Shown in pieces: positions 16,589 to 25,112 of a stretch of DNA of 64,000 nucleotides. A program made the position numbers and the translations under genes. The stretch is from an uncultured Porphyromonadaceae bacterium (GTDB lineage: Bacteria; Bacteroidota; Bacteroidia; Bacteroidales; Muribaculaceae): positions 1 through 64,000 of the forward strand of contig URCF01000004.1 of assembly GCA_900546365.1 (NCBI GenBank). The letters are read 5' to 3'. Each line of letters starts with the position of its first letter. Positions within the stretch are counted from its first letter, which is position 1. A model generated the notes under the pieces. That model did no database searches. It was not told the origin of the DNA and saw only the letters and a list, made by a program, of their open reading frames with translations.

Positions 16589-17905
16589 TTAATTCAACGA
16601 TTCCTTCAATGCTTTGTAAAGTAGCTCTCCTTGCAGATGATAACCCTTGTGGGTATGGTGGACTCTGTCGGCTCCAAACAGTTTGTCTTTCAGCCAAAGT
16701 GCAGATGCTCCGTTCCCTCCAGCCACCTCGTACCAGTCATATACGGCCACCTTGTTGTCGCGGCCGTACTGCATAATGGCGTTACGGATTGGCAGGATGT
16801 TGGCGTTCACGGCATACCCCTTCACCTTTTTGCTCACTGTGCGTGCCTTTTTCCCTTTTTTGCGACGCACTTTTTGGCTCACAGTGGAGTAAACCGATTT
16901 CTGACATTCCATCGGGGTCACAAGCAGAATCTGCGCGTTGGGGTTGCTGCTCTGGATTGACTTCACCAATCGGTCCATCGCGCTGATGAACTCGGGCACA
17001 TTCCTCCGGCCGAAAGCCTCGTTGGTGCCCAGAGATATTATCACAAGATCGGGATTCAGCGGTGCAATCCCCTGCCCTATGTTGCCGATGCGGTTGTAGG
17101 TGCTGTATGTGGCTCCATTGTTGCCGATGGTGTGGTAGAACACTCCGGGACGGTTGCCCGACAGGCTCGCGCCGAAAAGTGTGAGGTCGCCTGCTGAATC
17201 AAAATAAATCTTCACATTATCCACCGCCTCGGTCAACTGTAGATATGTATAATCTTTCGATGGCGACGCGGTGAACATCATCGGCACTCCGTCCTGGTTC
17301 TCGATTCTCGTCACATTCAGTTTCCCTTTATGGAATAGGGTTATGGCACTGAACGGATTGTAGTCCTCATCCTTACCCGTTGACAGTGATATATGGCTCT
17401 GACGCTGATTGGGAGTGATGGATGTGCCGGTGAACCCCATTGTGTGCGACCAGGGCCATTTCATCAGTTTTGCAGCTGTCCACGACATAGTGCTGGCAAA
17501 TGAATAGTCCACCGGTTGGTTTGTGCCGCTCATCCTGAGCGGGGTGACAAGCCCTCGCCCGGCATTGCCGTAATCCAGCTGCAATGCCTTGCGAACATGG
17601 CCGGTGGCAATGTCGGCCTGCAGATGGCTGTCGCCGATATGCACTATCGTCATCGGACGCTTGTTGGAATTTGCAACTGCTTTGTGCAGCGCATTCCAGT
17701 TGGCTCCATTAAGTATCAAATGATTGCGATTGAGTTTGATATAGGATGGCACTGCCACCACCTCATCCATATCATCCTCTACATCCTCTATCACGGGGTT
17801 TTCCCGCATTTCAGTATCCTGGCTGTCCTCTGTGTCAACAGCTTGGGCCATCCCGATATTGGAGGCAAGCATCAGCACACATATCCCGGTTAATAGTTTC
17901 TTCAT
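16589..17905 (-). CDS. Secreted SGNH/GDSL hydrolase, probable O-acyltransferase partner (distal copy)
   Basis: About 438 residues with a signal peptide (MKKLLTGICVLMLASNIGMA), followed by an acidic linker rich in E and D. The SGNH core shows block I VHIGDSHLQADI (nucleophile Ser), an oxyanion Gly in the next segment, block III ISLGTNEAFG (Asn) and block V GADRVHHTHKGY (Asp-xx-His dyad). A basic KKGKKARTVSKKVKG patch interrupts the C-terminal half. The start at 17905 forms an ATGA overlap with the upstream SGNH gene and matches the signal peptide, replacing a longer frame from 18013. By analogy with AlgJ/AlgX or PatB it may transfer acyl groups delivered by the downstream MBOAT protein. Confidence 0.85.
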   Translation of the reverse strand: MKKLLTGICVLMLASNIGMAQAVDTEDSQDTEMRENPVIEDVEDDMDEVVAVPSYIKLNRNHLILNGANWNALHKAVANSNKRPMTIVHIGDSHLQADIATGHVRKALQLDYGNAGRGLVTPLRMSGTNQPVDYSFASTMSWTAAKLMKWPWSHTMGFTGTSITPNQRQSHISLSTGKDEDYNPFSAITLFHKGKLNVTRIENQDGVPMMFTASPSKDYTYLQLTEAVDNVKIYFDSAGDLTLFGASLSGNRPGVFYHTIGNNGATYSTYNRIGNIGQGIAPLNPDLVIISLGTNEAFGRRNVPEFISAMDRLVKSIQSSNPNAQILLVTPMECQKSVYSTVSQKVRRKKGKKARTVSKKVKGYAVNANILPIRNAIMQYGRDNKVAVYDWYEVAGGNGASALWLKDKLFGADRVHHTHKGYHLQGELLYKALKESLN

Positions 17906-19308
17906 TTTGCAAGCTGATTTTGAATGGCATTGAACAATGGTTCGGCAAGTTTGGCTCCGCCTTTGTGGGTGAGGTGGATATAATCCTTGTTGGCAAACCC
18001 GTTTTTTGACCACGATACAATCGCATCTTCTCCTCCCATCGCTTCTCTTGTGTCCCAGAACAGGCAGTGCGCTTTGCGGGCCACATTTCTTTGGGCTTCA
18101 ATCATATATGGAACAGAAAGCATGGAATGTACCTCGCCGTTGCGCTTCTCACCACGGTCGCCTATCCCGAGCAGCAGTATGTCGGCGTTGGGGTAGCATT
18201 GTTTCACATGGTCCACAACTTTCTCCAACCGCGAGGCATACACTGAGTAATCTTTCTGTTTTGCACTCATGGCATTGATACCGAACTCGAGGATTATCAG
18301 GTCGTAATCAATAAAATTGGCCATATCGCGGCACAAATCCTTATTGATGCCTGTCAATGTTATTCCGGAATATCCTCGCGACGACATACAGTCAACGCTC
18401 ACGCCATTGTTCCCGTCAAGCCAGCTGCCGAGGAATATGGTGGACGGGTCAGAGGCCGACATTTCGAAGTTGTCGGTAGGTTCGTTGACCACAATGGCTT
18501 GCACATTAGGTGAGGCTTCTATTTTGTGCTCGGTCCATTCTTTGCTTGTGGTGCGCACTTTTATGGTTGTGGGGTTGGGTGCGATGAACAGTACCTGCGA
18601 GCGGTGCCACCGGTCAAGGTTTTTCAGTGCTTTGGTGCCTTTATAGCTTGCTGTGGCATTGGCACCTTTGGGGGTGAAATAATGTTCCGAGATAGCAAGA
18701 TACTTCTTGTCACCCTTCTTCGATGCTGCATGTTCGGTCCAGCCATTGCCTCCTTGTTTCACCGACCTTCTGAACCCGGGGAATTCGGAATGCATATTCA
18801 TATACCCCACTCCGCAGCCACCGTAGCGGGTCTGCATCAGCTCCCTGAGATTCTGCGTCATGATGTCGCCCTCGATATAGCTGTCTCCTATCACAGCCAC
18901 TCGCGCTGTGCGGGGTGAGTTCAGCGCCCGCCGCAGGCTGGACAATCCTGATTGCGCGGTTGTGTAATCCTCGATCACCACCATATCTCCCACTTTGTTG
19001 GGTTTCGGTGCGAGTATTATCGTATCGGAGGTCATTTCGGTGGACACACCTGTTTCGCTTGCTGCGGTAGCGGAATCGTTCAGTGCTTCAAGCAGGGCCG
19101 GGTCAACGGATGCTGCATCCGCAAGATCGGTATCCCCCAAGCTGTCGGAGCTGCTCTTGAGGTCTTGTATCAAGCTGAAATCCTTGAGCTTGCCGTTGGT
19201 GCAGCTGCTCCATGGCAGCATTGACAGAGCCACGAGAATGGCTACTGCACCGCTTATCATCAATGCCACTTTGGGCGATTTATTATTTTGAGGTGTGTTC
19301 TCGTTCAT
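17902..19308 (-). CDS. Membrane-anchored SGNH/GDSL hydrolase, probable O-acyltransferase partner (proximal copy)
   Basis: A 468-residue protein with a short cytoplasmic tail, one membrane span at about residues 14-33 (VALMISGAVAILVALSML) and a periplasmic SGNH domain. Block I is VAVIGDSYIEGDIM, block III LEFGINAMSA and block V DYIHLTHKGG, giving Ser, Asn, Asp and His at the expected places. A low-complexity acidic linker (about residues 40-95) separates the span from the domain. It starts in an ATGA overlap with the menF stop and ends in another with the second SGNH gene. The pair are paralogues in general plan but clearly diverged. Together with the MBOAT gene this is the layout of an O-acetylation cassette. 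Confidence 0.87.
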   Translation of the reverse strand: MNENTPQNNKSPKVALMISGAVAILVALSMLPWSSCTNGKLKDFSLIQDLKSSSDSLGDTDLADAASVDPALLEALNDSATAASETGVSTEMTSDTIILAPKPNKVGDMVVIEDYTTAQSGLSSLRRALNSPRTARVAVIGDSYIEGDIMTQNLRELMQTRYGGCGVGYMNMHSEFPGFRRSVKQGGNGWTEHAASKKGDKKYLAISEHYFTPKGANATASYKGTKALKNLDRWHRSQVLFIAPNPTTIKVRTTSKEWTEHKIEASPNVQAIVVNEPTDNFEMSASDPSTIFLGSWLDGNNGVSVDCMSSRGYSGITLTGINKDLCRDMANFIDYDLIILEFGINAMSAKQKDYSVYASRLEKVVDHVKQCYPNADILLLGIGDRGEKRNGEVHSMLSVPYMIEAQRNVARKAHCLFWDTREAMGGEDAIVSWSKNGFANKDYIHLTHKGGAKLAEPLFNAIQNQLAK

Positions 19309-20477
19309 TTGCGATTTGAAAATTCCGGGTTGATGGTTAAACTGAAATCTGTTAGTTCGTCAACAGGTTGCGTGTCGTCAGGTAAAGAAATTATCGAGCA
19401 CAATCTAATGGCTTTGTTTGCTGTCTCCTCCCATTCCTCTCTGTAATTGCTGTCGGGCATGATACCCCCGCCCGTAAATACACAGTAATGTATAGGGCCG
19501 ACAATAGTGTCCACAGCCACGGCGCACCGAAGGTTGACAAACGTATGCAGCCCTTTTGCATCCTTGGTGCCTATCCACCCGCCGTAGCAAAGACGGTCAA
19601 AGGCTTCCGTGTTCTCAATCAGCTGCATGGCTTCTCTTTTGGGCCAGCCGCACAATGCCGGCGTGGGTGACAATGTGTTGAGAAGCTTTGCCAGATCAAC
19701 GCCGTTGTAAGGTGCCGAGATATCATTGCACAGATGCACCACTTCGCCAAATTGCCGCTCGTAGATTTCCGATACTTCCGGCTCAAGTCCGAGATATTTC
19801 AGTGCCGACACTATATATTCGGTCACAATATTGTGCTCGTTCACATTTTTGCTGCTCCAATCTCCGTCCGAGCCAATTCTTTGGGTTCCGGCCAGCGACA
19901 TTGTGGACACACGGTTAGCCTCGAAGTCGCAATCAATCAGCAACTCCGGAGACGCTCCTATCCACACTCCGGTAAGAGGGGTGCAGTAGAGATATCTGAA
20001 TGTGTTGGGAAATTCCGAGAAATACTCTTGGGCCACATCTATCACAGGACGGCCAAATGCCGACACCATGCGGCACAGGACGGCTTTTTTGAGCGGGGTG
20101 CCAGTGCTTTTCAATGCAGCTACGAATTTATTCACCTGCGCCATATACAGTGCCGGCGAAGTACTTTCGTAAGGGGCATAAAAACTACGGGAGCCTTGAT
20201 ACGCAATCTTATCTTTTTGGCTCACAATATCTTCTGCTGTCAGCTCAGCGGGTATTCCTATCGGCAGTTTGTCCTGCGGATGAAACAGATTCAGTACAAA
20301 CCCATGCCAGTCATTATCTTTGCCCAGCTGCTCTCCGCCTACAAACTCAATATTCCTGGCTGCGATAAAATGGGGCTCGGTTTGTCCCGGGGTGATATAC
20401 AGGGCAAACGGCAATTCCTTGTCAAGGCTTATTGACAACGCTTCGGTCAGCTGTTTTGAAAATTTGATTTTTTTCAT
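19305..20477 (-). CDS. menF: Isochorismate synthase (MenF type)
   Basis: A chorismate-binding enzyme that isomerises chorismate to isochorismate, the entry step for menaquinone. The 390 residues contain the conserved C-terminal catalytic domain: SPELLIDCDF, MSLAGTQRIG, NTLSPTPALCGWPKREAMQLI, CYGGWIGTKDAKG, VNLRCAV and FTGGGIMPDSNYREEWEET. These segments separate this group from anthranilate synthase. The gene lies 12 kb from menD-B-C-E, locked between rimO and the SGNH genes by ATGA overlaps on both sides. Since no salicylate or siderophore genes are visible, menaquinone supply is the likely job; an entC-like siderophore role cannot be excluded from sequence alone. Confidence 0.88.
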   Translation of the reverse strand: MKKIKFSKQLTEALSISLDKELPFALYITPGQTEPHFIAARNIEFVGGEQLGKDNDWHGFVLNLFHPQDKLPIGIPAELTAEDIVSQKDKIAYQGSRSFYAPYESTSPALYMAQVNKFVAALKSTGTPLKKAVLCRMVSAFGRPVIDVAQEYFSEFPNTFRYLYCTPLTGVWIGASPELLIDCDFEANRVSTMSLAGTQRIGSDGDWSSKNVNEHNIVTEYIVSALKYLGLEPEVSEIYERQFGEVVHLCNDISAPYNGVDLAKLLNTLSPTPALCGWPKREAMQLIENTEAFDRLCYGGWIGTKDAKGLHTFVNLRCAVAVDTIVGPIHYCVFTGGGIMPDSNYREEWEETANKAIRLCSIISLPDDTQPVDELTDFSLTINPEFSNRK

Positions 20478-21775
20478 TTTGCAAGCTCGCCAAATAGTTC
20501 GTATGGCATCGCGTCAGTAATCAGTACTTTATAGAAATTTCCTATATTGAGTTTGTCGGTCTTTTTGATATACAGCTCGGGGTCAACTTCGGGCGAGTCA
20601 AATTCTGTGCGGCCCACATAATATTCTTCCTCCTCACGGTCAATGATTGTGGTCAGCGTGGTCCCAACTTTCTTGAGGTTGTGATTGAGCGCAATCTCCT
20701 GCTGCAGAGCCATTAGCTTGTCAAGCCGCTGCTGCTTCACCTCCTGAGGGGTTGAGTCGTTGAGATTGTTGGCGGCAAAAGTGTCCTCCTCCTCGCAGTA
20801 GGTAAATGCACCCATGCGCTCGAATTTCTGCTCGCGCACAAACTTCATCAGCTCGTCAAACTCTTGCTCACCTTCTCCGGGAAATCCCACCATGAGAGTG
20901 GTGCGGATATGAATGTCGGGCACACGCCTGCGCATTTCCGCAATCAGTTGCTCGGTCTGCTCCTTGGTGATGTGCCTGCGCATATTGGAAAGCACTTTGT
21001 CGCTCGCATGCTGCAGAGCTATATCCAGATATTTGCACACATTGTCGTTGTTGGCTATCGCATCAAGCAAATCCATGGGGAAGTTTGCCGGATAGGCATA
21101 ATGCAGCCTTATCCATTTCACTCCTTCGATTTTTGCAATCCTGTTGACAAGCTCACCGATTTTCACTTCACCATAAATATCCTGACCATAGTTTGTGAGG
21201 TCCTGAGCAATGAGGTTGAACTCCTTGACTCCACGCTCCACAAGCATCTTCATCTCGCTCTCTATCTCCTCGATCGGGCGTGATTTGTAGCGGCCTGTGA
21301 TTAGAGGTATGGCGCAGAAAGCGCAGAACCTGTTGCACCCCTCTGCTATTTTTATATACGCATGATGGCGCGGAGTGGTGATTATTCTGTCGTATGGCAC
21401 CGAGCCTGGAGACTTTGTGGAAAGCAGCTTTATAAGGCCGGGCCAATCCGTTTTGCCAAACCATCCGTCCACTTCCGGAATCTCTCCCGGCAGCGCATCT
21501 TTATATCGCTCGCTGAGGCATCCCATCACATACAGTCCGGCTATCCGGCCTTCAGTGCGGGCCTGCGCAAATTGAAGTATCATGTTGACACTCTCCTCTT
21601 TGGCATCTCCGATAAATCCGCAGGTGTTGATCACTACTATATCCGATGGATTGAATTCCGACGGGTCGTGGGCCGTGTCAAATCCCACATTCGACAACAT
21701 TCTGAGCAGCCTCTCTGAGTCAACGAGATTTTTGGAGCACCCGAGGCTTATGATGCATACTCTTTTGGCCTTCAT
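20474..21775 (-). CDS. rimO: Ribosomal protein uS12 methylthiotransferase RimO
   Basis: A radical SAM methylthiotransferase that modifies the conserved aspartate of ribosomal protein S12. It has 433 residues with the three-domain MTTase layout. The N-terminal UPF0004 domain starts VCIISLGCSKNLVDSE and has further cluster cysteines in VVINTCGFIGDAKEE and MGCLSERY. The radical SAM domain has CNRFCAFCAIP (CxxxCxxC), and a TRAM domain ends the protein (about residues 365-430). The SLGCSKNxVDSE start marks RimO rather than MiaB. ATGA overlaps join it to ftsY upstream and menF downstream. Confidence 0.95.
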   Translation of the reverse strand: MKAKRVCIISLGCSKNLVDSERLLRMLSNVGFDTAHDPSEFNPSDIVVINTCGFIGDAKEESVNMILQFAQARTEGRIAGLYVMGCLSERYKDALPGEIPEVDGWFGKTDWPGLIKLLSTKSPGSVPYDRIITTPRHHAYIKIAEGCNRFCAFCAIPLITGRYKSRPIEEIESEMKMLVERGVKEFNLIAQDLTNYGQDIYGEVKIGELVNRIAKIEGVKWIRLHYAYPANFPMDLLDAIANNDNVCKYLDIALQHASDKVLSNMRRHITKEQTEQLIAEMRRRVPDIHIRTTLMVGFPGEGEQEFDELMKFVREQKFERMGAFTYCEEEDTFAANNLNDSTPQEVKQQRLDKLMALQQEIALNHNLKKVGTTLTTIIDREEEEYYVGRTEFDSPEVDPELYIKKTDKLNIGNFYKVLITDAMPYELFGELAK

Positions 21776-22737
21776 TTATTGTTGCCGAAAAACGATTTCA
21801 CAAATTCCTGCTTGTCAAATACCTGGAGGTCTTCTATCCGCTCGCCGAGTCCGATATATTTCACCGGAATCTTGAATTGGTCGCTGATTCCAATTACCAC
21901 GCCGCCTTTGGCGGTGCCGTCAAGCTTGGTTATCGCAAGCTCATTGACACTGGTGGCTGCGGAAAACTGTTTGGCCTGTTCAAAGGCGTTCTGTCCGGTG
22001 CTTCCATCAAGCACCAGCATCACCTCATGCGGTGCCCCGGGCACCACTTTATGCATCACATTGCGGATTTTTGAAAGCTCATTCATCAACCCCTGCTGGT
22101 TGTGCAGGCGGCCGGCTGTATCTATCAGCACCACATCTACATCGTTGGCCTTGGCACTCTGGAGTGTGTCAAACGCCACGGATGCCGGATCGGCCCCCTG
22201 CTGCTGCTTGATGACAGGCACATCTGCACGTTTGGCCCACACATCAAGCTGCTCTATGGCTCCGGCACGGAACGTGTCGGCTGCTCCGAGGAGCACCTTG
22301 TTGCCCGCTTTCTTGAATTGGGCTGCAAGTTTGCCGATGGTAGTGGTTTTCCCTACGCCGTTCACTCCCACCACCATTATCACATGGGGCTTGTGGCCTT
22401 CGGGCACAGTGAAATCCTCCGAAGAGCTTATGCTGCTGTCGTTCTCGCTCAGCATGTCGGTTATCACCTCACAAAGATAATCGTTAAGCTCTTGCTCGTT
22501 CACATATTTGTCCCTTGACACCCGCTCCTGCAATCTGTCTATGATTTTGAGTGTGGTGTCAACGCCGATATCTGAACTTATGAGAATCTCCTCAAGGTCG
22601 TCGAGAAAGTTGGCATCTACAGTGCTTCTGCCGGCAAAGGCTCTTTTGATTTTGCCGAGAACACCTTCCTTTGACTTTTCAAGACCTTTATTGAGCGTCT
22701 CTTTTTTTTCTCGTGAAAAGAATTTGAATATACCCAT
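21772..22737 (-). CDS. ftsY: Signal recognition particle receptor FtsY
   Basis: SRP-receptor GTPase that docks ribosome-nascent-chain complexes at the membrane. The 321 residues comprise only the NG domain; the long acidic A domain of E. coli FtsY is absent, as in many Bacteroidetes. GTPase motifs are G1 GVNGVGKTTTIGKL, the insertion-box ADTFRAGAIEQLD, G3 IDTAGRLHNQ and G4 ITKLDGTAKGG. The C-terminus IGLGERIEDLQVFD is diagnostic of FtsY. First gene of a six-gene minus-strand operon (ftsY-rimO-menF-SGNH-SGNH-MBOAT). Confidence 0.97.
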   Translation of the reverse strand: MGIFKFFSREKKETLNKGLEKSKEGVLGKIKRAFAGRSTVDANFLDDLEEILISSDIGVDTTLKIIDRLQERVSRDKYVNEQELNDYLCEVITDMLSENDSSISSSEDFTVPEGHKPHVIMVVGVNGVGKTTTIGKLAAQFKKAGNKVLLGAADTFRAGAIEQLDVWAKRADVPVIKQQQGADPASVAFDTLQSAKANDVDVVLIDTAGRLHNQQGLMNELSKIRNVMHKVVPGAPHEVMLVLDGSTGQNAFEQAKQFSAATSVNELAITKLDGTAKGGVVIGISDQFKIPVKYIGLGERIEDLQVFDKQEFVKSFFGNNK

Positions 22738-22760
22738 AGTTGAGAATGATTACAAGAGCA

Positions 22761-22768
22761 CAAAATTA
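22761..22768 (-). promoter_or_regulatory. -7 element for the ftsY operon
   Basis: TAATTTTG on the minus strand, 24 bp upstream of the ftsY ATG. A TTTTG further upstream lies only 14 bp away, so the -33 match is poor. Confidence 0.45.
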
Positions 22769-22799
22769 CTCAAAATATTAACCAAAATCCGCAATTGTT

Positions 22800-22838
22800 C
22801 CAAAAAAATAAGGGCAAGTGTGAATTTCACACCTGCCC
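22800..22838 (-). terminator. Intrinsic terminator after the coiled-coil lipoprotein gene
   Basis: On the minus strand a 12-bp stem (GGGCAGGTGTGA / TCACACTTGCCC, one wobble) with a 3-nt loop is followed by TTATTTTTTT. It lies about 20 bp past the stop at 22860. Confidence 0.85.
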
Positions 22839-22859
22839 CGGATATTTTTATTCTCTAAA

Positions 22860-23729
22860 TCAGTCAATCTGTATCACCACGAAATTGCCGGCGTTCCAGA
22901 ATCGGGTGGGATTAGTGATCACAAGCACCTTCTGGCCGTTGCTTTCATTGATGGTGTAAGAGTCAGCGGGCTGGTTTGTCAGCACCTTGCCGTTCTTGCT
23001 GTTGAACGGAATCGATGTCAGATTGCGGCGGTCGGCTTTGGTGAAATATGATAATTCATAGTCGCCCTGCATGATTTTAGTCTTTCTCAAAAAGCCTGTC
23101 TTGATGATATTGTGCTTCTCAAGTTCTTTTTTGGAGCCGAGGGCATAGTAGCATGTGTTCATCTCATTCTCAAGCTCTGTGGCATTTTCTATAGCTTTCT
23201 CTTTGTCGGCTTTTTCGTTGGCCACACTCACGTTGAGTGAATCCACCTTTGTGCCGAGCTCCTCGATTTTGATGTTGGCGGCTGCCAGCTGGTCGGTCAG
23301 TGCGGTGATTTGCGATTCATTCTGCGCTATCTGTTCCTTAAGATTGTCAATGGTTTTGAGCATGCTGGAGTTTTTGTCAGCGTGCTTTTTGAGCTTGTTT
23401 TCAAGCTGAGCCAATCTTTCGCGACGCTGCTGGAGGGCTTCGCGGATGGCTGTGATATCGTTTTTGAGCTGAGCCTTCTGCGATGTCATCTCGCCGCCGT
23501 CAAGAGTGCCGGGGGTTGATACAATCGATTCAAGCTCTTTGATCTGATTCATGTCGGCCATGATATCGTTGATCAGATTGTTAAGGCTATCCTGTGTGGC
23601 CAATGCCGAGTTGAGCTCGGTGTTGACGGAATCTTCGGCTGTTCCCTCTTGCTCTGTTTTGGAATTGCCTGAGCACGCATACAATGATAAAGCTCCGGCG
23701 CAGAGTCCCCACAATAGTAATTTCTTCAT
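22860..23729 (-). CDS. Coiled-coil lipoprotein of unknown function
   Basis: A 289-residue lipoprotein. The signal peptide MKKLLLWGLCAGALSLYAC ends in a lipobox with Cys19. Residues about 35-205 are almost entirely predicted coiled coil, with repeated E/K/L/Q heptads. Residues about 210-289 form a compact beta-rich C-terminal domain containing KTKIMQGDYELSYFTKADRR and WNAGNFVVIQID. Long periplasmic coiled coils tethered by lipid often act as scaffolds or spacers at the envelope, but no specific role is recognised. It has a good terminator downstream. No clear promoter is visible in the 61 bp before it, so it may be read from rsmI. Confidence 0.8.
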   Translation of the reverse strand: MKKLLLWGLCAGALSLYACSGNSKTEQEGTAEDSVNTELNSALATQDSLNNLINDIMADMNQIKELESIVSTPGTLDGGEMTSQKAQLKNDITAIREALQQRRERLAQLENKLKKHADKNSSMLKTIDNLKEQIAQNESQITALTDQLAAANIKIEELGTKVDSLNVSVANEKADKEKAIENATELENEMNTCYYALGSKKELEKHNIIKTGFLRKTKIMQGDYELSYFTKADRRNLTSIPFNSKNGKVLTNQPADSYTINESNGQKVLVITNPTRFWNAGNFVVIQID

Positions 23730-23790
23730 AATGAGTTAAATGTTGAGTTTTTAATGTCCGGACGAACTGGTAGCACATTCAATATTCATC

Positions 23791-24531
23791 TTAGTCCTCG
23801 TCGCCGTCGTCCTTAATCTGTTTGTATTTATTTTTATGTTTAGGTTTCTGTTGGTCGTTTGACACGCCCGACAGAACTATAACTATTTCTCCTTTGGGAT
23901 TGTTCAGTTCAAACAGCTCAATTAGTTCCCCGAGGGTGCCGCGCTCGGTGGTTTCGTGGATTTTGGAAATTTCACGCGACACCGATGCCTCCCGTTCAGC
24001 TCCGCACACTTCGGCCAGCTGGCGCAAGGTTTTCACTAACCGTAACGGCGACTCATATATTATAGATGTGACACTTCGGGCTGCTATCTCGGACAATCTT
24101 GTGGAGCGTCCTTTTTTCGGCGGAAGAAAACCTTCGAAGAAAAATCGGTCGCATGGCAATCCCGAGTCCACAAGTGCGGGCACGAATGCCGTAGGACCTG
24201 GCAATGTTTCCACCTTGATGCCATGGCGACGACATTCCCGCGACAGCAAAAATCCGGGGTCGCTTATGCCGGGAGTTCCGGCGTCCGACACCAGGGCTAT
24301 ATTCTCTCCCGCCTCAAGCCGTGCTATTATCGGTTCAAGTGTGGAATGTTCGTTGAATTTATGATGGCTCATCAAGGGTGTGCTTATCCCGAAATGCTTC
24401 ATCAGCACTCCTGAGGTGCGGGTATCTTCCGTAAGCACAAGAGAGCAAGATTTCAGCACCTCCGCAGCGCGGGGTGTCATGTCGGAAAGGTTTCCCACAG
24501 GGGTGGGGACCATGAATAGAATACCGCTCAT
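23791..24531 (-). CDS. rsmI: 16S rRNA (cytidine1402-2'-O)-methyltransferase RsmI
   Basis: A tetrapyrrole-methylase-fold enzyme that methylates the ribose of C1402 in the 16S rRNA decoding centre. The 246 residues contain FMVPTPVGNLSDMTPRA, LTEDTRTSGVLMKHFGI, ALVSDAGTPGISDPGFLL, LPGPTAFVPALVDSGLP and FFEGFLPPKKGRS, which together are diagnostic. The usual 280-residue proteins carry a small C-terminal helical domain that is shortened here, replaced by a basic KPKHKNKYKQIKDDGDED tail. ATGA overlap with the acidic protein gene upstream. Confidence 0.95.
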   Translation of the reverse strand: MSGILFMVPTPVGNLSDMTPRAAEVLKSCSLVLTEDTRTSGVLMKHFGISTPLMSHHKFNEHSTLEPIIARLEAGENIALVSDAGTPGISDPGFLLSRECRRHGIKVETLPGPTAFVPALVDSGLPCDRFFFEGFLPPKKGRSTRLSEIAARSVTSIIYESPLRLVKTLRQLAEVCGAEREASVSREISKIHETTERGTLGELIELFELNNPKGEIVIVLSGVSNDQQKPKHKNKYKQIKDDGDED

Positions 24532-25079
24532 GATTTGAACCTTGCCGATGCTATCTCCATGAAGTCCTTGACATCCGGATTTTCAGGATCCCAGCACAAG
24601 TCATTGTAGAAATAATCTTCGAGCTCTGCTTTGCTACTCACGGCATTCACCACATCAAGCGCATCCGACAGTTCCGCGGCATTGTTGCCGAACAGCTCTC
24701 TCTTGAACCGGAATTTATCGTTCAATGTCAATGCGATAGAAGTCTTTTCGGTTTCAGGCTCCGGTGCCGCTTCGGAAGCCTTCGTCTCAGTCTCCGGTTT
24801 GGCCTCGATTTCCGGCTCCGGCTCAGTTTCAGTTTCCTCCACCGGCACATCGGCATCCTCCGATTGTTCAAACTCGGCATTCTGCGCTATATCCTCAGCC
24901 TGTTCACTTTCCCGAGTCACCTCCGGCGAGAGACCGTAGATATTCGACAGTTCGGAAATTTTACGTGCCAGCAGGGTGTGCACATTTTCAGGCACATCAT
25001 CTTCACGTTTTATAATCAAGGCTATAAGACCTTCTATTTCAAAACAGAGGTCAAGTGCTTGCACATTGTCGTGGGTCAT
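24528..25079 (-). CDS. Acidic hypothetical protein coupled to rsmI
   Basis: A 183-residue soluble protein that I cannot assign. It has a conserved-looking N-terminal segment (about 1-55, starting THDNVQALDLCFEIEGLIAL) and a C-terminal helical domain (about 115-183, FRFKRELFGNNAAELSDAL and YFYNDLCWDPENPDVKDF). They are joined by a low-complexity linker of repeated E-P-E/E-T-E units. There is no signal peptide or membrane span. The C-terminal pattern recurs in Bacteroidales hypothetical proteins as far as I recall. The ATGA overlap with rsmI suggests a shared expression unit; function unknown. Confidence 0.75.
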   Translation of the reverse strand: MTHDNVQALDLCFEIEGLIALIIKREDDVPENVHTLLARKISELSNIYGLSPEVTRESEQAEDIAQNAEFEQSEDADVPVEETETEPEPEIEAKPETETKASEAAPEPETEKTSIALTLNDKFRFKRELFGNNAAELSDALDVVNAVSSKAELEDYFYNDLCWDPENPDVKDFMEIASARFKS

Positions 25080-25104
25080 GTCAATTGATAATTATTTGCT
25101 GACA

Positions 25105-25112
25105 CAAAATTA
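25105..25112 (-). promoter_or_regulatory. -7 element for the acidic protein-rsmI operon
   Basis: TAATTTTG on the minus strand, 26 bp upstream of the ATG at 25079 and overlapping the last codon of the upstream carboxypeptidase gene. No good -33 element. Confidence 0.4.
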
